DNA of 64,000 nt from NCBI RefSeq assembly GCF_030272615.1, contig NC_081413.1, positions 338,364,802 to 338,428,801 on the forward strand. Reading direction: 5' to 3'. Below the pieces are notes generated by a model. The model made no database searches, was not told the DNA's origin, and saw only the letters and a list, made by a program, of their open reading frames with translations. This DNA comes from Cryptomeria japonica (Eukaryota; Streptophyta; Pinopsida; Cupressales; Cupressaceae). Of the stretch, positions 46,006 through 57,560 are shown in pieces (the stretch's first letter is position 1; every line of letters starts with the position of its first letter). A program made the translations under genes and the position numbers.

Positions 46006-46275
46006 TACGCTTGTTTTTTTAAAAAATTTCACTTATTTCAAAAGGACTGGTTATGATAGTCAGAGTTGCCACCCACAAAGACTGTGGGAAACATGAAAAC
46101 AAGCTTTGAACAAAATATTTGCCGATTTTGAAACCAAAATCACAAAGATTTTTTCAGAGAGAGAGAGGAACAACACAAATCAAAGGTCAGACATATTTTT
46201 TCAACACAGATATCAAAACATCATTCTGAGCTACCTCGAGCACTAATCTACAACACAGATACACACTATGACTCA

Positions 46276-46293
46276 TCCCCAGCAGAGTCGCCA
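46276..46293 (-). other. Primer-binding site of B
   Basis: On the minus strand TGGCGACTCTGCTGGGGA follows the LTR end TAACA after four or five bases. It starts with TGG, complementary to a tRNA CCA end. Similar sites are common in Tat/Ogre-like elements. I do not fix the tRNA. Confidence 0.8.
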
Positions 46294-46297
46294 CTTT

Positions 46298-49200
46298 TGT
46301 TAGTCTCAAATTCTGATTCCCCTCTTATCCCCCAGAAAAAAAAATAATAACTCTGCCTTCTGATGAAGAGATCAAGGAAAAAGAACCTTAGAGCAACATA
46401 TGACAAGGTTTCAAGAACCTTCTACACTTTGAACTTATCCTATGTTCAAGCGGGTATACCTTCTATGAATAGCTTCACACTTTTAAACGAGATCCATAGT
46501 AAAGTAGTGTCCAAAAACTAGTGGATCTTATCGCCTTAACATAAACTGAAATAATAAAGGTAAACTTATGCTCATTTTTAGTATTGATCTTCAAGAGATG
46601 TAGAAAGAGAACTACAACTAATACCAGTGCCTTATCCAAGCTACAGATTCATCTAAATTAAGTAAGGATTTCATAATTAAACACCCCCATGCATCTCATC
46701 ACTTTGGCTTCTATTAACCCCATACATGCCTGACATATATAAGAGTCCTTCCTTGTTAACTAAACAGTGTTTATCAAATTCAAGGTTTCCAACAAAATAA
46801 CCTACTGACAGAGATATTTCATGCGTATTTAATTCCCTCTCTTAAAGAGAAAAGCTAAGAAACATATCCATAAAGATTGCATTACAATCCATGTTCAATT
46901 GAATAACCCTAGATTACTCAAATGAAACTAGCAAATCATTGAAAGAACACCAGAAGACAACACAATTTTAGGCTCAAAAGTTTTTGATCTATATATTGAT
47001 ATTCATTTTGAAAAATCTTACATAACTCTAAGTATTCTCTGTAATAACTAGAAAAAACCCAGATAAATTTCTACAGAGTTTCTTTACAAAATTCTTGTGA
47101 TCTTTTTTCACTAGTCTTGGTATCCATTTATAATATTATGGATGTTTACAAGCTTTAGACATTCCTAAGAAAAATTTGTTACAAACCATGATACTCTCCA
47201 AAAAATAGTTACAAGTCCTTCTTAATATTAGCGGCCTCTTCTACTTGTTGTTCTTTTGAAACCTCTTCTACTTGCTCTGGAGCATCTTCCTTTTGTCTGA
47301 CATATTTGCCCTTCCACTCCTGGAACACATCATCACTTGGCCAAGGAAAGCTAACAATCTTCTGTTTCATTACTTCTAGCCTTTTCCAAATGGCCCTTAA
47401 CTGCCCAATTTCCTTTTCTATGAAACCACGGTCTGATTTCACTTTTTTTATTTCTTCAACTGTTTCAACAAATAGGGATGTGTCATCAGTGTTAATAATT
47501 TCATTAACCCCTAAGGACAACTTGTGGTCTAGCTCTTCTAGCCAGGTCTTCTCCTCTTTCAATTGAATTCAACCTACAAATCCCCCTGGAAGCAATTCAA
47601 ACTTGTGATCTGAATATTATTTTCTATATAATTGGGGTTTTCTTTTTACACCTACCCTTTCCTCTGAGAGTATATTCGTCTCCTTTATGAACTCACTGGT
47701 GGACCTTAGATCATCACTCTCCTCTGCATCTGCATGGGATGAACACATGAGCTCCAACTCCTTACCTTTAGGCATCCACTTATTAAGGATTGGTTCCAAA
47801 GTGGCTTCATCCTCTTTAAATTTGATCAAAACATCCAGAATCCTCTTCATATTAATGTATACAATGGATGCCTTGACTGAATCAGCAAACTTCAAGATTG
47901 TGGCTTTCACCTTTTCTTCATACTTGTTTACAAACAAGGCTTGAGCTTGTTTCAACTTTTCCAACTCATGTTGGACAATTTCAGCTAACTGGAAACCAAA
48001 AAACATAGGAGAAAGAGAAAATTCTATAATGGGACTAGTAGGAGGGGGTCTTGTTGGAGTGGAGGCTATCATGAGTGTAGAGGATTCACCTAGATGGTGC
48101 TAACCTACCAACTGACTCTGAAGTCTAGTAATAATATTGTCCTTATTGATTATTCCTCCTTTGGCCTCAATATAAGCCTTTAAGATGGTCTCCAATTTCA
48201 ATTGGAGATTAGCTCTTTCTTTTTCTTGTTTCTCTACTACTGCCACACTAAACTTTGCAGTTTTCAAAACTGTGCTTGCAACTTCCACTACCCCTCTATC
48301 TTGGACTCTTTTAACAACCATGCCTCCTAAGAGACTAGAATCTTATGCACTTTTCCTCCTTTTGTTCTCATCCTTCTTCAGTGACCACATGACTAGAGCA
48401 ACATTATCCTTGCTGAAGGTCACTTCTTCCATTGGCTTTGTTTCCTTCCTCAATGCTTCAAGAACTAGAGCATCAACTATATCCCATTCAGGGAGGATTA
48501 ACACACCAGCTTTAGACACCATCTCCCTTCCTTTCTCAAGGGTAATAGTCTTAAACTCTTTCATCATTTCTTGCTTTATTTCTTCTTCCACCTGAGTTGC
48601 ATCTCTGAGAGGTTGTTCACTCTTCCTCTGCTCACATCTGACCTTGAATTGTTCCATGTTTTGCTTCCACACAAATTGCATGAAAGTCCCTGTTGTAACC
48701 AAATTACTGTCAGCCAGGAATTCCTCATTGGCTTGCTTGACAGTAAGGTCTAATTCTTTGCCCCTTAGCTCACCATCAGTCAAGTTCATTTCAGCACTAG
48801 GTCGCTCTTCTAGCATCCCCTCTTGGGTCTCCTCATAGGTATATGCAATCTCACCAAGACTCCCTAATTGTAATAATTGTTCAACCACCGCTTGCTCATC
48901 TCCTATGTGGATAGGGGACTGAGATGGAGAATATTGAGGTTCATCAGTTTCAACTTCCTTCCCCACTCTTTGCCTTTTAGGGGAATCTTGGATGTCAATG
49001 ATACCCTCGATTTATCTTTTCCCTCTTGAAGTTGAAGGCTCACCTGTCACTGGCATCATCACAGTGTACTTTGATTTCTTATGCATTACATAGTCACCAG
49101 ATGGGATAGCCTTAGCAAAGGCAGGCTTAGCTAGGACCAACTTAACCCTATCAGGATCATTTTGCATTATAGCCTCTCTTTTTTCTTTTAAGGTCTACAT

Positions 49201-49366
49201 GAGGTCTTCAAAATAGAGAATCAAAAATTTGATTTTCTCCTTAAAAGGGTTGAAACTGGAAAGATGGTCATAGCTACTATCAAATTGATGGACAAAATCA
49301 AGTGCCCTCTTATATGCAACCCGCTTCTCCTTCCTCAGTTCCTCCTCATCTAAGTTGAATTCATTC
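46298..49366 (-). repeat. 5' LTR of B, 3' portion
   Basis: Colinear with 32731-35765 of the 3' LTR. It holds the C-terminal two thirds of the LTR ORF and the non-coding end. It is cut at 49366 by element C and resumes at 63778. The two LTR copies differ by roughly 5 percent by eye, more than the two LTRs of C, which agrees with C being younger. Confidence 0.9.
47209..49366 (-). pseudogene. LTR ORF, 5' LTR copy (part)
   Basis: Homologous to the ORF at 37134-33682 and broken at other places: stops near 49015, 48348, 48112 and 47617-47575. It keeps Gln at the site of the first stop and Lys at the site of the second stop of the 3' copy. Near 47310 it retains 19 bp that are deleted in the 3' copy (around 33710), so its C-terminus (ending EEAANIKKDL at 47209) is probably the original one. 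Damage in the two copies is independent, which shows the ORF was open when B inserted. Confidence 0.8.
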
Positions 49367-50482
49367 TATAGACACTTAAAAATAATTGTTTTAATTATTT
49401 TTAATTCCTCACATAATTAATTAATTAATTATGTTATTAAAATTCTTCTCAATATTAATTAAATATAATTAATATTGTCAGTATAGCATATGATTTATTT
49501 AATAAATCAATCCCTTTCTTTATTCTTCTAAAAAATCAAATCCTCACAAATCTTCCTCTTAGCTAATTAATTTCAATTAATTAGTTAACCTACATGATGC
49601 CTACAAATCATCTTCTTAATTCATCATTAACCTGATGAATTCTTCTAGAAACTCCCTAAACTCACTTAACATTATTCTTCTAATTTTTTATTCCCTCCAC
49701 TCATTCTCTCTCCTAGTCAAATTCTCCTACAAATATAAATACCACCTAACATTTCCTCTAATCCCTCTCCTAATGAGTCATTAATGGCTAATCATCATGA
49801 TTAGCCACAAAGTCAACTCTTTGTCCTTTCATCCAGCCACTAGCTTTAAATGCTGTTTTTCTAGATGAATGTAAGATTTTCAAAATCTCACATTCCTCTA
49901 GGCATTTCCCTCTCCCAAGGAATTTTTAATTCTTTTTTATTCTTCTAATCCCCATAATATCCGTTTTTGGAGAATTTTTAATTCCTCCAATGCATCTTGT
50001 AGAGTGTGGAGATATGAAATGTCTTTAAGGCATATTTCTTGGTCTCCACACCCTCTCTTGGAGCTTGTGTGAGCTCACAAGTAAATCTTAGCCCTTCATC
50101 TTGAATTCATCCTAGCCATCCGTTTTCCTCTCCTCTTCCTATAAAATAGGGTTCCATCCCTTCATTCAAAACATCTTGAAATCCAATAAGCTTATGCTGC
50201 CCTTTTGAGCCCAGGAAATCATCTTGGCAACTTGATCATCTCATCCTTATTATTCATCCTTATCATTTGTGCACAATATTGGAGAGCCATCCACATCCAA
50301 CAATCAAAGGAGCACATCAAGTGGAGCATTATCAAGGGGCGCCTTCACTTCATCAAGCTCAATCCAAAGGAGAAGGTAAAATAGCAAGGTGAAATGGCCT
50401 TTTAATGATATTTTAGCATTCTGCATGTTTATTTCGTTATGTTTTGATCAATTTACCTTTCAAATCTATTTTCCCCTCTTCA
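49367..50482 (+). repeat. 5' LTR of C
   Basis: Starts TATAGACACTT; the other LTR has TGTAGACACTT, so the terminal G has become A. Ends CCCCTCTTCA. A TATA box (cctataaaatag) lies near 50148, about 334 bp before the end. Confidence 0.95.
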
Positions 50483-50485
50483 TTT

Positions 50486-50503
50486 TGGCATGCCTGGTGG
50501 GAC
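50486..50503 (+). other. Primer-binding site of C
   Basis: TGGCATGCCTGGTGGGAC starts three bases after the LTR. TGG fits a tRNA CCA end. The tRNA is not identified by me, and it differs from the site used in B. Confidence 0.7.
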
Positions 50504-50775
50504 TCACGTCCCTGAGAACTAATATTGTCTTTTTTTTTAGGTTTTTGTGAGTTGTGAGACGCAGGTTCCAGAATAGCGCGACTGCAGAAAATATATATAT
50601 ATATATCTTTTTCGTAGGTTCTGAAATCGCGGCTCTGCATTTCTGCATGACAACTCCTCCTTATTTTGTTTTGTTTCTTTTTTTTTATGTTTTTGTTTCT
50701 GTTGCAGCATGACAACTCTGTTATCTGATTTGTTATTTGATTTGTTGTCTATTCTGTTTTAGTATAATCTGTCTG

Positions 50776-52050
50776 AAAGCAGGAGAGTATGCTCTTGTCT
50801 ATATAGACAATCAGAAATCTAGACCTTTCACTTTTCTATTCTATTTAGCACGACTGTATGCTCTGACCGTAGGAAAGTGTGAAAATAGGAGAGTATGCTC
50901 TTGTCTATCTAGACAATCAGAAATCTGGACCTTTGACACTTTTCTATCTATGTAGTGCTACTGTCTGCTCTATTAATCTGTCTGAAAATTTTAGGTGCTA
51001 ACTGTAGTCTGCATTTAATTTATTTATTTCCTGTTATCTGCTCTGTTTAAATATAATTTGTCCACCCGCAGGAAAGTGTGAAAGTAGGAGAGTATGCTCT
51101 TGTCTATCTAGACAATCATAAATTCGGACCTTTGACATTTTTATTTTATTCTGTTAGTGTGACAATTTGCTCTGTTAAATCTAGGGTTTTTGTCTGTTCT
51201 GTTAAATCTAGGGTTTTTGTTTTGTTAAATTTAGGGTTTCTGTTCTATTAAATTTAGGGTTTCTATTTTGTTAAATTTAGGGTTAATTTAAAAAAATAAA
51301 TAAATAAATAAATTTCTATTTTTTCGCTATATCTTCTTTATCTTGACTCCATTTCCCTTCAAACTTCACCAGATTCTCCACATTGCCATTTTCCACATTT
51401 TCTTCCTTGGAGGCCTTAGCTCAAAAATCCACTTTTTGAAGCCCAAAATCCCATATTTCTCTATTTTTAGAGTTTGCCATAACTTCTTCCCTTTTCATCC
51501 AATCACCTCCAAATTTTTCCCATATTATTCATCTTCAACTTTTGCTTCTTTGTCCCTATCGGACAAATTTTCTCATTCCTTCATCTCTCCTCCAAAATCC
51601 CCATTTTTTGCTTGCCTATCCCTTAGAAAGTGGTAAAAACCTAGTCAAACCCCATTTACCCATCAAAAGCTTTCTTCAAATCCACATTTGTCATTAGTAA
51701 AAAAGTTTTTATTCATGTTTTTCTATTCATTCCCAAAAAATTAAAAAAAATTAATATTTTTGTTATTTTGTTGATTTTTGCAGGACGCTTGTTGAAGACT
51801 ATTTTTTCAAACTACTAATCAAGTTGTTTTGTAGGACTCTTTTTGAAGACTCCATTTTTCAAACTACTAATCAAGTGGTTTTGCAGGTTGCCTAGCTGAT
51901 TCAACCAAATATTGTGCATTTATTTAAATTAGGCAACTAGATATTAATTAAAATGGAATGAACCATTGTCTTATGTGTCTTTAAGAAAAGCGTAAAGGTA
52001 GGAAAGTATGCTCTCATCTTACTAGACGATCAGAAATCCAGACCCTCCAA
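50776..52050 (+). repeat. Dispersed palindromic repeat in the leader of C
   Basis: Four copies of an about 65-bp unit (50776, 50873, 51069, 51988) carry aggagagtatgctc, then the palindrome TTGTCTATATAGACAA (50795-50810) or TTGTCTATCTAGACAA (50901-50916, 51100-51115), then tcagaaatc-ggacc. The fourth is degenerate. In RNA each forms a 7-8 bp hairpin. The leader is where packaging signals normally lie. Confidence 0.75.
51171..51290 (+). repeat. TAGGGTTT-containing tandem repeat in the leader of C
   Basis: Five units of about 23 bp, ctgttaaatctagggttttt and variants. Four hold TAGGGTTT, the complement of the plant telobox AAACCCTA. Confidence 0.75.
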
Positions 52051-53050
52051 CCTTCTCTTGTTTGATTGTGTGTTTACCTCTAGTGGGCCTACCCTCCCAA
52101 CTTGCTCTTTGAGAAGGTAAGAGGGGAACGACCCAAGTGAGTACACCCGGACCTGGGGTTCCCAACTCACTATAATAAATAGGCCATTGACTACGGAAGG
52201 GTTAATGGTTGGGGCTATATGAGAGTTCACTCTCACATTGGGTGCTTAGTAGGATCATAGAGATCTCAATCATGCTTGCGTGACTACTAAGTTCTTGGTG
52301 CTTCGTTGGGCTATAGGCCTCAATTGTGCTTGTGCAATTTCGAAGGGTAGCTCCTAACGGGAAGACTTACTAAACACCTTGTTCATAGTGGCTAAAAACC
52401 CTCTAGTCATTGGTGCAGGAGGTCGGACCTCTGAAGCGGCCCATATTCTTACGGCCCTTAGTAGAGACACAAATTTTTCCATGAGGAGTTTTCATGGGAA
52501 TTGATGCTTGGCTGCCCTGAGAAGTGAGTGTCGTGGAGGGGAGCCAGTGGGGTCAAGCATCTAAGTGTTCGCTCTGGGTAAGCGTAGATGGGAAACCAAT
52601 TGGGATTCAATGACTATTGTCCTTGCCAGCCTTAAGAATGTTGTATATGAGCATGAGTGTTTTTGAGATAATATGCATTTAATCATTGTGTTTGCTTTGT
52701 TTGATACATACTTGCCAAGAGTAGACTAAAAACACATCACTATCCCCAAACACTTTGCAAAAATATTTGTCAAGACACAAACAAATTGTCCAAGTCATTA
52801 CCCACACCAAGTCCAAAATTGTGTCAAAACTTCGTCCGTCCCATTTTTCATAAGCTTAAGAGAGAAGCTAAGAGTTTATCCTCTACATCAACATTCAAGT
52901 TTGTCCTTTGAAACACCTACTATCGTCCAAATTAGGGTGGTCATATCCCTTCATACAACTTGCCATTTAAATAGATCCTTCATGTTCATGCCAAAGACAA
53001 CCTAGTCATCAAGTTTTCTTCTAAACCATCACTACCATACCTTCTTCATC
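51300..53050 (+). other. Leader of C without recognised gene
   Basis: Long untranslated leader with short open frames of no recognised family. From 52240 to 52640, ctcaatcatgcttgcgtgac and ctcaattgtgcttgtgcaat form a degenerate pair. No splice signals can be assigned by eye. Confidence 0.5.
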
Positions 53051-53054
53051 AATC

Positions 53055-53580
53055 ATCCTCAAATTTCTTAAGTCCTTTCATCCTCAAATTTCTTAAGTCC
53101 TTTCATCACAAATTTCTTAAGTCCTTCCATCCTCAAATTTCTTAAGTCCTTTCATCCTCAAATTTCTTAAGTCCTTTCATCACAAATTTCTTAAGTCCTT
53201 TCATCCTCAAATTTTTTAAGTCCTTTCATCCTCAAATTTCTTAAGTCCTTTCATCACAAATTTCTTAAGTCCTTCCATCCTTAAATTTCTTAAGTCCTTT
53301 CATCCTCAAATTTCTTAGGTCCTTTCATCACAAATTTCTTATGTCCTTTATCCTCAAATTTTTTAAGTCCTTTCATCACAAATTTCTTAAGTCCTTTCAT
53401 CCTCAAATTTCTTAAATCCTTTCATCACATAAATTTCTTAAATCCTTTCATCCACAAATTTCTTAAGTCCTTTCATCCTCAAATTTCTTAAGTCCTTTTA
53501 TCACAAATTTCTAAAATCCTTCCATCACAAATTTTCTAAGTCATTTCATCACAATTTTCCTAAGTCTTTCAATCACAAAT
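53055..53580 (+). repeat. Tandem array just before the gag start of C
   Basis: About 21 units of 22-25 bp, aaatttcttaagtcctttca followed by tcctc or tcac. The two versions alternate in blocks, so higher-order duplication occurred. The array ends eight bases before the gag ATG. Confidence 0.9.
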
Positions 53581-53587
53581 ATCGTGT

Positions 53588-55863
53588 ATGGTTGCAACTC
53601 GATCCCAAAAGAAAAAGATGGCTGATCAACAATATGGCATGCCAGACATTAGTGTCCTATATGAAGATCCCACACAAGATCATACACAAAGTGGGCAACC
53701 AAGCGATCAAGATCAAAGCCAAAATCTTGACATAGTTAACCAAGATGAACTTTGTCCGGAAGTGCAAACTTTCCTAGAGGATTCTTATAACCAAGAGATG
53801 ATAGAAAAGTTTATTAAACACAATCCTACTACACTTCTAAAAACTCTTCTTGAACATGGAGCTCAAATTCCACTTGAATTTAATAGATCTGCTCTCATCC
53901 AACAACCACAAGGAGACCTCGCTCCCACACAAAGTGTTGCACCTACTATTCAAACTCAATCAATTGCAGCCCCATCAATCATCCAAGCCCAATCAATGAC
54001 ACTCGTGACACCTCCCACCATGGTCTCCATCCCGCCTTCTTCCTCCTTACCATCCATACCACTATCAAATCCAATCTCATCCATTTTCCAACAAACTTCT
54101 ATACCACCTCCTATTCAACCACATATTTCTATTCCACAAACTTCCCTTTCTCCCAACAATGTCGCAAATTTTATCCAGACCGCATTCAATCCCGTCACAA
54201 TAGTTGGCGGACCACAACCAACTATCACACGAACCCCAGCGACATTGATCATCACATCCCACATTCTCACCTCTTCATCATATCAATATATTGGTGGTGG
54301 TGCACCTTCTTTAGTTCATCCAATTCTTGGGGCAGATACAATTCATCAATATCAAAGTCCACAACAAGACCTCATCAAGGAAATTCAAGACATGAAGAAT
54401 ATCATCAAAAAAATGAAAGAAAAGACTAATAAAAGGAAAGCTTACTCATTCGAAGAGTTTTGCCCTTTTCCTTATGACCCATCTATATCAGTTGCACCAT
54501 ATCCCCCGGGATTTGAGATCCCTAAATTCACCAAGTATGAAGGCAAAGGAGACCCCCATGACCATGTTCGAGAATTCCACATCTTATGCCAAGAAGTCTC
54601 CTATAGTGACCTTTATCTTCGTAGACTCTTTCCCAAGAGTCTCACGAGACATGCCCTGGCATGGTTCTCATCTTTACCACAAGGTTCCATTGTCTCTTTT
54701 CCAGACTTGGCAGAAAAATTTGTGACCCACTATGCATACAACATGGGTAATGATGTTTCTATGATGGACCTATGTAATACAAAACAAAGGCCTGGAGAAA
54801 CCTTCACCATTTCCTACAAAGATGGCAACATTTTATCAAAAAATTCCAGTGGGACATGCCAGAACAACATCAAATTGAACTATTTCAAAAGAACTTGGTG
54901 CCTGAACTTTCAAGACCTTTAATATCTCAATGTATCAAATCCTTCCAAAAATTGATCGATAAGGGTCTCGCCCTCGAACGTGTCTTGTTGGAGGAAGGAA
55001 CCTTGAAACATTACCAGAAGTCATCACAAAGTTCTTCCTCTTATCATAACGACAAGCCAAAATTCTGGGCTAAAAATAAAAACGTGGTCAATGATGGTGT
55101 AACTGATGCAAAGCGGGTCCAAACTGTGGCCGCTCCCCCAAAATCCACCACCAATATTCATCAATTCAACAATCAAAACAATTCAAATCAATCTCAAAAA
55201 CCTCACAACAATGTCTCAATCCAAGGACGACCACCCTGATCAAATAACAAGACTCCAAGAGATTTCACTCCTCTTGCTGAGCCTATTGAAGTGGTGTTTC
55301 AAAAACTTGTCCAAGCAGGTATAGTGGCTTTTCCAATCACTCGCCCGTTTGATCCCAATCAACCTAAACCAAAATGGTATAATGAAAATGAGTATTGTGA
55401 ATACCATCGTATCAAGGGACATGATACATGAAAGTGTATGAAACTGAAGATCTACATACAAGATCTCATTGATAGAGGTGAGATTGAGGTAGCAAATGCA
55501 AAACCTGGTAATAACAATGACAAACTCAAAATGTACCAGGAACCCTTCCCAACGAATGATAAAGGAAAAGGCTCATCATCTAACGCAATGGATTATGACT
55601 ACGCTAATCACATAACCAGTTTTGATTTTTTAGTAAGTCGCATTGAACCTGTAGACAATCATGTCAATGTCATAACCATCCAAGGAGTTAATCCTCCTTC
55701 TTCCCAAAGCAGACCAAATCCGACTAGAATAGTCATTCAAGGTGCCATGCCTTCCACCTCCCATTTCCAGAATGACTGTAATGCAACTACACGCCGAGGA
55801 AGAGTCACCATCCAAGGAGTTCCTCCCCCACCAAACCCCCCACCCATGTCTTCCACTTGTTGA
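53588..55863 (+). pseudogene. gag: Gag (C)
   Basis: The ATG at 53588 opens 444 codons: a Gln/Pro/Thr/Ser-rich N-terminal part, a coiled coil near residue 265, then the capsid with FEIPKFTKYEGKGDPHDHV, LTRHALAWFSSL and DLAEKFVTHYAYN. A one-base frameshift near 54820 moves the frame, and capsid continues at 54856 with ELFQKNLVPELSR. A further stop lies at 55239. A zinc-binding motif CEYHRIKGHDT-KC near 55400-55440 is typical of Tat gag, with a TGA for Trp or Arg inside it. Four I(Q)G-type blocks (SIQGRPP, TIQGVNPP, VIQGAMPS, TIQGVPPP) repeat toward the end. Confidence 0.85.
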
Positions 55864-56799
55864 TATGACCTCCTTGATCAACTTGGGAATACACCCACGC
55901 AGATCTCCATTTTGGAACTTCTCAAGACTTCTCCTGTCCATAAAGAAATTTTGGAACAAGCCCTTCTCCAATCACACATGCCTAATAACATCAATGCCAC
56001 CCAATTTCAAATCCTCATTGGAAACCTTGCTGCCCAGCAACACATTGTATTTAACTCCAAAGATGCTCCCGTGGATGAGGACCATAACAAACCTTTGCAC
56101 ATTGAAGCTTTAATCCACAAGCACAAGGTCAAATGTATCCTGATAGATGGTGGATCTAGGCTTAATCTATGTACATACAAATTGATAAAACAATTGGGAT
56201 TTTCTGAGGATCTGATAGACACATCAGGAAGGATCACAATAAAGGCATATGATGATGTGGAAAGAATTTCAAAAGGTGTGATCACCTTACCTCTTCAAGT
56301 GGGCCCCATTACAATTGAAACCCCTTGCCAAGTACTCGATCTTGATCTCCCCTACAACATTCTCCTCGGGAGGCCATGGATTCATTCCTTGCAAGCCGTA
56401 CCCTCCACCTATCACCAATGCATCAAATTCCCCTATAATGGAAAAGTGATCACTGTCAAAGGTGATCCACAACCTTTTCAATATTGCAAACTATTAGAGG
56501 GGAAGCATCTGTATCATTGCCCACTAAATAGACCTTCACCAACGCCTCCATCTGACACATCGAATGTTGCCTCCACATCATCCCAACCAAATAATCAAAT
56601 CAAGATCTTGGACAATGGCTGTGGAGAATACAAATTGGAGGACGTCTTATTAATAGGCAACCTCCCTCTCTCTCCTAAGTCATTTGGTAAACCAAAAGAG
56701 CTAAAAAAGGACCCGAAACTAGTCATGCAATGCCAAAACACCACCTTCAAGCAATGGGGCCCACTTGATAATGAGAACCTCAAAACAGATATCTCTTAA
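55864..56799 (+). pseudogene. Aspartic protease (C)
   Basis: Contains CILIDGGSRLNLCTYKLI with the Tat-type active site Asp-Gly-Gly, then DLDLPYNILLGRPWIHSLQA near 56340 and FPYNGKVITVKGD. The frame is open from 55912 to 56799. A TGA precedes it at 55861-55863, ending the gag piece. It would have been made as part of the gag-pol polyprotein and cut the product into mature proteins. Confidence 0.85.
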
Positions 56800-57560
56800 T
56801 GGCTGTACCGGGAAGAGGATGATGATCCAACAAGAATATCCAAAGAAATGTACCCAAAAGAATTTGCCATAGTTGAAAAAATGGGTTACAAAGGACATGG
56901 TCTGGGACCAGAGGAGAAAGGAAGAAAAGCACCCATAAATCCTATCTCCTACAGATACAATAGAGGCTTGGGGTACACCCCGGTGCCTAAGATTACTATC
57001 GCGGTGCCCCTTCTAGTCCTTTGGATATTGAAAGTGCCGACAAAGAGGAATTCCACGAAATGCCTTATGAATACGAGAAAGATACCTTCTTCGAGGCTTA
57101 CATCAATACCATCACCCCCGTAACCCCTCCCACTTCACATGAGCTACATCTTGTCCATCCTGAACTCATTGACTGGGGCCAATGAGACAAACCCACTTTA
57201 GATATCTGCACCGATGATAATGCTCTCATTGCTCTCCTAACAGCACAAAATATGGAAGATTGTAATAAAATTGAGGGTATTCAACTACACGAAAAGGGAT
57301 ACTTTAGTAGTCAAGTCAATGCCCTTATCCACAAAAAAGATAATAAAAGAAAAAGATATGATTTCCTAGGGGAAAACCTCCCTAAGGCGCCTTTGGATGA
57401 ACAAGAAATAAAAACAAAGGGCGTATCTGAAAGTGAAAACCTGGAAAAGGCACTTGATGATGAGGGATTTGACCTCCCTACCATTGGTTACCTTCCACAG
57501 GACAAATCAAATTTGTTGATAGAAGAAATAGACAGCATCAACATGGGCACCAAATGTGCT
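56800..57560 (+). pseudogene. G-patch-like segment and PR-RT linker (C)
   Basis: At 56866-56940 the product reads IVEKMGYKGHGLGPEEKGRK, which fits the glycine-rich G-patch pattern (MGxxxGxGLGxxxxG) that binds nucleic acids or RNA helicases and also follows protease in some retroviruses. LVHPELIDWG follows near 57150, shared with A1. Two copies of the GAAAACCT motif (57372 and 57435) encode GENLPKAPLDE and ENLEKAL. A stop lies near 57185 and frameshifts near 56810 and 57000. Confidence 0.65.

Noticed and set aside
51171-51290. Interstitial telomere repeat
   Set aside because: The period is about 23 bp rather than 7, so only the telobox word is shared.
53055-53580. Short regular repeats that could look like a CRISPR array
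   Set aside because: Units are adjacent with no unique spacers, inside a plant retroelement leader.
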